Shown here in pieces: positions 1 through 5,027 of a stretch of 5,027 nt of DNA (position 1 is the stretch's first letter; every line of letters begins with the position of its first letter). A program made the position numbers and the translations under genes. The stretch is taken from contig JAUYDU010000360.1 of the NCBI GenBank assembly GCA_030691665.1, positions 1 to 5,027 on the forward strand, written 5' to 3'. The stretch is from Chloroflexota bacterium (GTDB taxonomy: Bacteria > Chloroflexota > Dehalococcoidia > SM23-28-2). The notes beneath the pieces were generated by a model, which was not told the origin of the DNA, ran no database searches, and saw nothing but the letters and a program-made list of their open reading frames with translations.

Positions 1-66
1 GTCGGTAGCTTTCTCAGACAGCGTGGCGGTCGCCTGAAATGATCCGGCTGGTGGTGCGTCTTATGT

Positions 67-79
67 AAAGGAGGTGATC
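67..79 (+). promoter_or_regulatory. Extended Shine-Dalgarno site of the BON gene
   Basis: The run AAAGGAGGTGATC is a 13-base perfect complement to the conserved 3' end of bacterial 16S rRNA (GATCACCTCCTTT), far longer than the usual 4-6 bases. It ends four bases before the ATG at 84; measured from the GGAGG core the spacing is the normal 7-9 bases. It fixes the start of the BON gene and predicts strong ribosome recruitment. The other three genes in the window have no comparable site. It is not the end of a 16S gene on the opposite strand, because the match stops at the end of this motif. Confidence 0.9.
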
Positions 80-83
80 GGCG

Positions 84-779
84 ATGGTGGCTGCTCACGC
101 CGACCGACAGTTGGAGGAAGCGATCCTTGGCACCTTCGTCAAGGAGCATCCTGGGGATGTGCGGACGCTGAGGGTGCTGGTGAACGAGGGCGTGGCCTAT
201 ATTGATGGCTCCGTTGACAACTACGGTCAGAAGAAGGTCATCGCTCGCTTAGCTGCCTCGGCCCCCGGCCTGCGCAAGGTGGTCAACCGGCTGCGGGTCG
301 TGCCAGCCGCCCACGTCCACGACGAGGCGCTGGCCGAGAGGGTGCGGCAGGCGGTCGAAGACCGCCCCTCCCTGGCAGGCCAGGCCATCTCTGTGCGCTC
401 CAAAGAGGGCGTGGTCGAGCTGTCGGGGACGGTGGACCGGCCTTCCCTGCGCCTGCATGCCGAGGACGCGGCCTGGTCTGTGAGCGGCGTTCGCCAGGTG
501 CTCAACAAGCTGGGAGTATCCTACGCCTCTCTGCCGGAGGAGAGAAAGCTGTCTCAGCTTATCGCCCAGCACCTTCAGGACTGCCTGGGGCAGGAGCCGT
601 GGCGGATCAGCGTGGAGGTGGACAAGGGAGTGGCCTACCTGCGCGGCACCGTTCCTTCCTTCGCCCTCTTCCAAGCCGCCGAGGACCTGGTGCGCTGGCA
701 CCCCCACGTACGCGATGTGGTCAACCGTCTGGCGGTAGAGGGCACCCCGTCTCCCCGGAACTGTGGCCTCACGGCCTAG
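84..779 (+). CDS. Triple BON-domain protein
   Basis: A 231-residue protein made almost entirely of three tandem BON (bacterial OsmY and nodulation) domains, at about residues 7-74, 79-146 and 152-219. Each repeat has an amphipathic helix, a central strand-turn-strand block (GVAYIDGSV at 36-44, GVVELSGTV at 109-117, GVAYLRGTV at 182-190), and a second helix ending in V-x-x-V-(V/L)-N-(R/K)-L (VNRL at 67-70, LNKL at 140-143, VNRL at 213-216). BON domains are known from OsmY, secretins and mechanosensitive channels and are thought to bind phospholipid or other ligands; their role here is unknown. There is no signal peptide, lipobox or membrane segment: the N-terminus (MVAAHADRQLEEAI) is polar, so the protein is predicted to stay in the cytoplasm, unlike periplasmic OsmY. 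The start is fixed by the Shine-Dalgarno at 67-79. It is followed by a 60-bp gap and a candidate promoter, so it is probably a separate unit from the genes downstream. Domain call is secure; function is not. Confidence 0.9.
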   Translation: MVAAHADRQLEEAILGTFVKEHPGDVRTLRVLVNEGVAYIDGSVDNYGQKKVIARLAASAPGLRKVVNRLRVVPAAHVHDEALAERVRQAVEDRPSLAGQAISVRSKEGVVELSGTVDRPSLRLHAEDAAWSVSGVRQVLNKLGVSYASLPEERKLSQLIAQHLQDCLGQEPWRISVEVDKGVAYLRGTVPSFALFQAAEDLVRWHPHVRDVVNRLAVEGTPSPRNCGLTA

Positions 780-803
780 TGAGACCCCCTATCTGCCCTA
801 CCC

Positions 804-832
804 TTGTCCCTGAAAGCTAGCGATGCTAGTCT
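804..832 (+). promoter_or_regulatory. Candidate promoter for a leaderless transcript of the debranching gene
   Basis: A -35-like TTGTCC (804-809) is separated by exactly 17 bases from a -10-like TAGTCT (827-832). The -10 box has the three best-conserved positions (T1, A2, T6) and is preceded by TGC (824-826), an extended -10 element. Seven bases separate the -10 box from the ATG at 840, so initiation is predicted at about 838-840, leaving little or no 5' leader. No Shine-Dalgarno sequence lies before that ATG, which fits leaderless translation. This is read by eye against sigma-70-type consensus; the consensus for this organism is unknown. Confidence 0.45.
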
Positions 833-836
833 TTCA
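811..836. repeat. Imperfect inverted repeat overlapping the candidate promoter
   Basis: Left arm TGAAAGCTAGC (811-821), three-base centre GAT (822-824), right arm GCTAG-T-CTTTCA (825-836). The arms are fully complementary over 11 bases except for one unpaired T at 830. The repeat covers the promoter spacer and the whole -10 box and ends four bases before the ATG at 840. It could be an operator for a dimeric repressor, or an RNA hairpin if transcription from the BON gene reads through. It lacks a T-tract, so a standard intrinsic terminator is unlikely. Confidence 0.5.
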
Positions 837-839
837 TCC

Positions 840-3029
840 ATGACCAAGCCCTCAGCCCGGCGCGACACCAAGGCGACCAACAGAGGTCATCTCCCTGAAG
901 CCGAGCCCATGGCTATCCAGGACATCCGCGATGCCCTGGTGATCCGAGAGCGCGACCTGTTCCTTCTCACCGATGTTTCGGGCAACGTCCCGCCGGATGA
1001 CGTCAACGGCCTCGGCCTCTACCATGCGGACACCCGCTACCTCTCGACCTATGAGTTCTCCTTCGACTCCGCTCAGCCCGTCGTTCTTCTCTCCACCGCC
1101 GAGCTGGGTTTTAGCGAGGAGCAGGTGCTTACCAACCCCGCCATGCCCTGCCTGGAGGGGCGAATCCTGCCCCGCGGCAGCGTCGAGGTGCGGCGGCAGC
1201 GGGTGGTGGAGGACGTGCTGGAGGAAACCCTGCGGGTCACCAACTACAACGTCTTTCCCATCACCATCGACGTGGTCTACGGCCTGGGCGCCGACTTCGC
1301 CGACATCTTCGAGGTGCGGGGAAGCGAGAGGAAGCAGCGGGGCGAGCTGCTGCCCCCGCGCATCGAAGACAGCAGCATCGCCTTTGCCTACAAGGGCCTC
1401 GATGGGCGCAGGCGGGAAACGATGATCACCTTCTCGCCAGCTCCCTTCTCTATCGAAGATGGCACAACGACCTTCCGCCTCTCCCTGGGCCATCGCGAGA
1501 GCGCCGTCATCCGTCTCCTGGTGGCCATAAATGGTCGGATCGAGGCCGCCCAGGGGGTCGAACGCTTCGCTACCGTCTCCGCGGAGTATCGCCAGTGGCT
1601 GGAAAGCAGCACCCGCGTCCTCACTCACCACGAGTTCTTCAACGCCGTTCTGGAGCGCGCCCTTTCCGACCTGCGCATGCTCTGGAACCACGATGAAGAC
1701 TCAGGTGGCTATCCGGCCGCGGGTACCCCCTGGTACGACACCCTGTTCGGCCGCGACAGCGCCATCGTCTCCATGCAGACCCTGGCTTACAAGCCGGAGA
1801 TCGCCTGCCACTGTCTGAAGGGGCTGGCCCGCTGGCAGGGCCAGAAGTTCGACCCCTGGCGAGACGAAGAGCCGGGGAAGATCCTGCACGAGTGGCGTCA
1901 GGGCGAGATGACCGCTACCAGCGAGCTGCCCTTCTCTCCCTACTACGGCAGCATCGATTCCACCCCCCTGTTCCTGTTGCTCGCCGGCGAGTACTACGCC
2001 TGGACGGCCGACCTGGAACTGCTGCGGGAGCTGGAGCCCAACCTGCGAGCGGCTCTGAACTGGCTGGAAGTGTACGGGGATATGAACGGCGACGGCTACG
2101 TGGAGTACGAGAAGCGCTCTCCCCGGGGGGTGGTCAACCAGGGCTGGAAGGACTCGGGCGATGCCATCGTCAACGCCGACGGCACCCTGATCAAGCCGCC
2201 GATAGCCCTGGCAGAGGTGCAGGGCTACGTCTATGCTGCGCGCAGGAAGCTGGCCCCTGTCTTCGCCGCCCTGGGAGACCCAGAGCTGGCCCAGCGATTG
2301 ACCCGCGAGGCCGTTCAGCTCAAGCGCCGATTCAACCGCGATTTCTGGCTGGAGGATGAGCGTTTCTTCGCTCTGGCCCTCGACGGCGGCGGCCAGGCGG
2401 CCGCTGCCATCACCTCCAACCCTGGCCAGGCCCTGTGGACAGGGATCGTCCACCGTCGCCTGGCGGCCCCCGTCGTCGAGGGCCTCATGCGCAACGACAT
2501 GTTCAGCGGCTGGGGCATCCGCACCCTCAGTGCCACGTGCAGCCGCTTCAACCCCCTGGGCTACCACCTGGGCACCGTCTGGCCGCACGACAACTCCCTT
2601 ATCGCTATGGGCTTCAAGAAGTACGGGTTCGAGGACGAGCTGAACGAGGTGGCCACCGCTCTCTTCGACGCCGCCCGCTCGTTCCGGTACTACCGTCTGC
2701 CGGAGCTGTTCGCCGGCACCGCTCGCTCCACCCACCACACGCCCGTTCCCTATCCCGTGGCCTGCCGTCCCCAGGCCTGGGCAGCGGGCGCCTTCCCTAT
2801 CATCCTCCAGGCCATCCTCGGCCTCGTACCCAACGCTCCCGCCGGCGAGCTGCTGGTGGTGCGGCCGCGCCTACCCTACTGGCTGGACAGCGTGCAGGTC
2901 AGGAACCTGCGGGTAGGCCGGGGCGAAGCGGACCTCTTCTTCCACCGGCGCGGCACCCGCACAGTCCTGGACGTGCAGGCTACCCGCGGCCGCCTGAAGG
3001 TGCGCCCGGTGCGCCTCTGGCCGCTCTGA
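840..3029 (+). CDS. Amylo-alpha-1,6-glucosidase / glycogen debranching enzyme family protein
   Basis: A 729-residue glycosidase of the bacterial amylo-alpha-1,6-glucosidase family (COG3408-like), expected to hydrolyse alpha-1,6 branch glucose in glycogen-like glucans in the cytoplasm. Residues about 28-228 form the beta-rich N-terminal GDE_N_bis domain (RERDLFLLTDVSGNVPPDD, then GLYHADTRYLS). Residues about 262-660 form an (alpha/alpha)6-barrel catalytic domain with the family signatures PWYDTLFGRDS (297-307), an acidic D-x-N-G-D-G loop (414-419) that resembles a calcium-binding loop, QGWKDS (434-439), GTVWPHDN (578-585) and LPELFAGT (620-627). A short beta tail completes it. Length is normal for the family and all signatures are intact. 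The start is ATG 840: it fits the promoter spacing, whereas extension to TTG 804 has no ribosome site and would consume the -35 box. ATG 909 is an alternative that would drop a basic, probably disordered 23-residue leader. There is no signal peptide. The actual sugar substrate is inferred; related GH63/GH15-like folds act on other oligosaccharides. Confidence 0.88.
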   Translation: MTKPSARRDTKATNRGHLPEAEPMAIQDIRDALVIRERDLFLLTDVSGNVPPDDVNGLGLYHADTRYLSTYEFSFDSAQPVVLLSTAELGFSEEQVLTNPAMPCLEGRILPRGSVEVRRQRVVEDVLEETLRVTNYNVFPITIDVVYGLGADFADIFEVRGSERKQRGELLPPRIEDSSIAFAYKGLDGRRRETMITFSPAPFSIEDGTTTFRLSLGHRESAVIRLLVAINGRIEAAQGVERFATVSAEYRQWLESSTRVLTHHEFFNAVLERALSDLRMLWNHDEDSGGYPAAGTPWYDTLFGRDSAIVSMQTLAYKPEIACHCLKGLARWQGQKFDPWRDEEPGKILHEWRQGEMTATSELPFSPYYGSIDSTPLFLLLAGEYYAWTADLELLRELEPNLRAALNWLEVYGDMNGDGYVEYEKRSPRGVVNQGWKDSGDAIVNADGTLIKPPIALAEVQGYVYAARRKLAPVFAALGDPELAQRLTREAVQLKRRFNRDFWLEDERFFALALDGGGQAAAAITSNPGQALWTGIVHRRLAAPVVEGLMRNDMFSGWGIRTLSATCSRFNPLGYHLGTVWPHDNSLIAMGFKKYGFEDELNEVATALFDAARSFRYYRLPELFAGTARSTHHTPVPYPVACRPQAWAAGAFPIILQAILGLVPNAPAGELLVVRPRLPYWLDSVQVRNLRVGRGEADLFFHRRGTRTVLDVQATRGRLKVRPVRLWPL

Positions 3030-3041
3030 GACTCACAACGG

Positions 3042-3815
3042 ATGAAACAACGGGTCGAACTGCGAGACAGGGTGGCCGTCGTCACCGGCGCCAGCCGGGG
3101 CATTGGCAAGGCGATCGCCTTGGCCCTCGCTGCCGCTGGCGCCGACGTCGTCTGCACGGCCCGCTCTACCGAGGCGAGCCCAGCAAAGCTGCCGGGCACC
3201 ATCGACGAGACGGCGCGGGAGATCGAGGCCCTGGGCCGCCGGGCCCTGGCCATCCCCCTGAACATCACCCGCGACGAGGAGGTCGAGGCCATGGCCCGCC
3301 GCGCCCTGGCGGAGTTCGGACGGGTGGACATCCTGGTGAACAACGCTGGCATCAGTGCTCCCGGCTCCTTCCTGGATGTGCCGGTGACGCGCTGGGACCT
3401 GGTGATGAATGTGAACCTGCGGGGTACCTATCTGTGTACCAGGGCCTTCCTGCCGGCGATGGTCGAGCGGGGAAGCGGCTCGATCATCAACATCTCCTCC
3501 CTGGCCGCCTACACCGAGGGCATGTGGGGCGTGGCCTACGGCGTGGCCAAGGCCGCCGTAGAGAGGCTGACGACGGGCCTGGCCGCGGAGGTGGCCCGCC
3601 ACGGGGTGGCCGTCAACTGCCTGCGCATCGACCTTCTCATCGCCAGCGAGGGCTTCGTCTACTTGAACCCCGGTGTAGACACCTCCGGCTGGGAGAAGGC
3701 GGAGACGGCGGCCGAGGCGGTGCTCTGGCTGGCCAGCCGCGAGCCCGGCTACACGGGCAACATCCTCGCCCTGAGCGCCTTCCTGCGCGACCGCAAACGG
3801 GCTGAACCAGCATGA
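3042..3815 (+). CDS. Short-chain dehydrogenase/reductase (SDR), probably NADP-dependent
   Basis: A 257-residue classical SDR with a Rossmann fold, catalysing NAD(P)-linked oxidation of a hydroxyl or reduction of a carbonyl in the cytoplasm. Visible motifs are the cofactor loop TGASRGIG (15-22), NNAG (100-103), the structural Asn N125 in NVNLRG, and the catalytic Ser-Tyr-Lys set S153, Y166 and K170 (YGVAK). A basic residue in the glycine-rich loop (R19) and another just after the second strand (R41 in TARS) favour NADP(H) over NAD(H). The usual Pro-Gly after the VNCLR strand is replaced by ID (VNCLRIDLLIASEGF, 191-205), which sets it apart from FabG-type reductases. The gene starts 12 bp after the debranching gene with no clear ribosome site, so it may depend on read-through translation. 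Its stop overlaps the next start as ATGA, indicating coupling. With the dehydratase it may process an acyl-CoA or a cyclic hydroxy/keto compound. Family certain, substrate unknown. Confidence 0.93.
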   Translation: MKQRVELRDRVAVVTGASRGIGKAIALALAAAGADVVCTARSTEASPAKLPGTIDETAREIEALGRRALAIPLNITRDEEVEAMARRALAEFGRVDILVNNAGISAPGSFLDVPVTRWDLVMNVNLRGTYLCTRAFLPAMVERGSGSIINISSLAAYTEGMWGVAYGVAKAAVERLTTGLAAEVARHGVAVNCLRIDLLIASEGFVYLNPGVDTSGWEKAETAAEAVLWLASREPGYTGNILALSAFLRDRKRAEPA

Positions 3816-4924
3816 CCCCCCAACGCTTCCCCAAGATCACCGCCGAGGCCCTGGACGACCTGCGAGGGCGCATCGGCCAGGCCGTGGAGGACGACGCCTA
3901 CGTGCGCGTGGCCACTCGCGACGCCATCCGCAACTTCGCCCTGGGTATCGGCGACCCCAACCTCCTGTGGCTGGACGAGGGCTACGCCCGCCAGACCGAC
4001 CACGGCTGTCTGTTGGCCCCGCCCTCCTTCCTCTACGCCACCAGCCGCGTCGTCGGCGGCTACGTCGGCGGCCTGCCCGGCATCCACGCCATGTTCGCCG
4101 GCACCAACTGGCGCTGGTTCCGCCCCATCCGGGTGGACGACGCCATCACCACCCAGGCCCTCCTCAAGGACGTGATCCTCAAGCGGAGCGAGTTCTCCGG
4201 CCGGGCCGTGCAGCAGATCTACGAGGTGCGCTTCGCCAACCAGGACGGCCAGCCCGTCGCCAGCGCCGACTCTTGGTGCTTCCGCACCGAGCGGGACGCC
4301 GCCCGCCGCCTGGGCAAGTACCGCAAGATCGAGCCCCATCGCTACACCAGCGACGAGCTGGAGGCCATCTGGCAGGACTACCAGCGAGAGGAGGTGCGAG
4401 GCGCCAGCCCTCGCTACTGGGAGGACGTGGACATCGGCGAGGAGCTAACGCCGGTGGTCAAGGGCCCGTGGACACCCACCGCCAGCATCGCCTTTCTCCT
4501 GGGCTGGGGCGGCCTGTACGTGCGGGCGCATCGCTTCGCCCTGGAGCAGTACCGCCGCCACCCGGCGCTGGCCATCGCTAACCCGCAGAACGTCCCCGAG
4601 CCGCCGGAGCGCGTTCACTGGGACAGCCAGTTCGCCCAACAGGTGGGCGTGCCCGCCGCCTACGACTACGGCCCCGAGCGCGTCTCCTGGATGGGGCACC
4701 TGATGACCAACTGGGCCGGCGACGATGGCTTCCTCCAGGAGCTGAACGTGGAGATCCGCCGCCACAACATCGTCGGCGATACCACCTGGTGCCGAGGCAA
4801 GGTGGCGGCGAAAGAAGTTAGCGAGGGCCAGCACCTGGTGCGCTGCCAGGTGTGGGCGGAGAATCAGCGGGGCGAGATGACGGTGACGGGGACGGCGGTG
4901 GTGGCCCTGCTCACAAGGGTGTAG
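3812..4924 (+). CDS. Two-hotdog MaoC/FAS1-like acyl dehydratase
   Basis: A 370-residue protein with two hotdog-fold halves joined by a linker, resembling FAS1-like dehydratase plus MaoC proteins that hydrate or dehydrate acyl-CoA thioesters. The N-half (about 8-160) has GIGDPNLLWLDEGYAR (45-60) followed by LLAPPSFLY (67-75), the counterpart of the hydratase motif GD-x-N-P-x-H-x-D. Here Asp48 and Asn50 remain, but the His position is Trp53. The C-half starts near YWEDVDIGEEL (202-212) and carries RVHWDSQFAQQVGVPAAYDY (267-286), then MGHLMTNWAGDDG (294-306). It keeps a His (H269) but no clear partner Asp-x-Asn just before it. The GDT-x-W motif (323-326) and a final strand are intact. Length suits a complete two-domain member. 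The start overlaps the SDR stop by four bases (ATGA), so translation is coupled and the two enzymes probably act in one pathway. Mesaconyl-CoA hydratase-like or other enoyl-CoA hydratase roles are possible; the substrate is not deducible. No signal peptide or membrane segment. Confidence 0.88.
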   Translation: MTPQRFPKITAEALDDLRGRIGQAVEDDAYVRVATRDAIRNFALGIGDPNLLWLDEGYARQTDHGCLLAPPSFLYATSRVVGGYVGGLPGIHAMFAGTNWRWFRPIRVDDAITTQALLKDVILKRSEFSGRAVQQIYEVRFANQDGQPVASADSWCFRTERDAARRLGKYRKIEPHRYTSDELEAIWQDYQREEVRGASPRYWEDVDIGEELTPVVKGPWTPTASIAFLLGWGGLYVRAHRFALEQYRRHPALAIANPQNVPEPPERVHWDSQFAQQVGVPAAYDYGPERVSWMGHLMTNWAGDDGFLQELNVEIRRHNIVGDTTWCRGKVAAKEVSEGQHLVRCQVWAENQRGEMTVTGTAVVALLTRV

Positions 4925-4927
4925 CGG

Positions 4928-4942
4928 AAGGCTTATGGCCTT
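4928..4942. repeat. Small hairpin just after the dehydratase stop
   Basis: AAGGC (4928-4932) and GCCTT (4938-4942) can pair around a five-base loop TTATG, starting four bases after the TAG stop. The stem is short and no T-tract follows, so it is at best a weak 3'-end structure. It may be chance. Confidence 0.3.
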
Positions 4943-4971
4943 AGACAAAAGAGATTTCCCCGCGGATTGAA

Positions 4972-4993
4972 ACCTGCCTGCCGGCAGGCAGGT
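4972..4993. repeat. Perfect 22-bp palindrome downstream of the operon
   Basis: The half-site ACCTGCCTGCC (4972-4982) is followed directly by its exact reverse complement (4983-4993). In RNA it could fold to a 9-bp GC-rich stem with a CCGG loop. A short outer pairing, GCGG (4962-4965) with CCGC (4994-4997), could extend it across an unpaired ATTGAA on the left side. It lies 48 bp after the dehydratase stop. No T-tract follows on the + strand; on the - strand only TTT follows. It may be a transcript-end structure, a dispersed REP-like intergenic repeat, or a protein-binding site. A single copy in this window does not decide between these. Confidence 0.75.
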
Positions 4994-5027
4994 CCGCAAA
5001 CCAGACCCTCGCCGGCCCTTCGTCCCT

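Noticed and set aside
6..11. TAGCTT as a -10 box for the BON gene.
   Set aside because: The matching -35 region would lie outside the window, and a single TAnnnT hexamer is not enough evidence.
1..42. Two frames open from the window edge (ending at TGA 40-42 and TGA 35-37), possibly the tail of an upstream gene.
   Set aside because: At most 13 codons are visible and the two frames compete. Neither tail is recognisable, so a partial gene cannot be supported.
768..783. CTCAC/GTGAG hairpin overlapping the BON stop codon as a terminator.
   Set aside because: It has only a five-base stem, a six-base loop and no T-tract. The C-rich, G-poor stretch that follows (784-810) could favour Rho, but this is too weak to call.
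1701..2738. Long reverse-strand open frame (345 codons) opposite the debranching enzyme.
   Set aside because: It lies wholly antisense to strongly conserved catalytic motifs. Its composition is that of a shadow frame in GC-rich DNA and no domain is recognisable.
2435..3805. Long + strand frame (456 codons) spanning the debranching gene end and the SDR.
   Set aside because: The product is low-complexity Arg/Pro/Gly-rich and crosses two real genes in a different frame, as expected of an off-frame reading of GC-rich codons.
4964..4973. GGATTGAAAC resembles the 3' end of many CRISPR repeats (ATTGAAAC).
   Set aside because: No second copy appears in the following 54 bases at repeat-spacer distance and none lies upstream. 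The adjacent sequence is a palindrome, not a unique spacer. The array hypothesis would need sequence beyond the window.
4445..4999. Reverse-strand open frame (184 codons) covering the end of the dehydratase gene and the palindrome.
   Set aside because: It is antisense to the conserved C-terminal hotdog and its product shows no recognisable motif. It is treated as a shadow.

Overview
This window is about 5 kb of very GC-rich bacterial DNA. All four complete genes lie on the + strand, packed closely, with strong G/C preference at third codon positions. The mix of genes (a multi-BON protein, a GDE_N_bis-type amylo-alpha-1,6-glucosidase, and an SDR coupled to a double-hotdog MaoC/FAS1-like dehydratase) looks like a Chloroflexota lineage, or less likely an actinobacterium. 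That placement is an inference from protein character, not proven. There are no RNA genes, insertion sequences, integrases or CRISPR arrays. The region reads as ordinary chromosome.

Layout. Positions 1-83 are a short upstream region ending in an exceptionally complete Shine-Dalgarno sequence (67-79). It serves a cytosolic-looking protein of three tandem BON domains (84-779). A 60-bp gap (780-839) holds a plausible promoter (804-832) overlapped by an imperfect inverted repeat (811-836). The predicted start of transcription falls at or within about a base of the ATG at 840, so the next gene may be translated from a leaderless message. That gene (840-3029) encodes a 729-residue glycogen-debranching-type glycosidase. 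Twelve bases later comes a 257-residue short-chain dehydrogenase/reductase (3042-3815). Its stop codon overlaps, as ATGA, the start of a 370-residue two-hotdog MaoC/FAS1-like dehydratase (3812-4924). The last 103 bases contain a perfect 22-bp palindrome (4972-4993).

How the genes may work together. The SDR and dehydratase are translationally coupled and make chemical sense as a pair: one interconverts a hydroxy and a keto group, the other adds or removes water on an acyl-CoA-like thioester. Their substrate cannot be read from the sequence. The debranching enzyme (glycogen or alpha-glucan use) lies 12 bp upstream in the same direction and may be co-transcribed, but no pathway obviously links it to the pair. 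The BON gene is separated by its own translation signal and the predicted promoter.

I did not find a convincing undescribed system. The items most worth checking are the leaderless promoter with its overlapping inverted repeat, the SDR whose usual Pro-Gly motif is replaced, the dehydratase that carries only part of the hydratase catalytic motif in each half, and the 3' palindrome.
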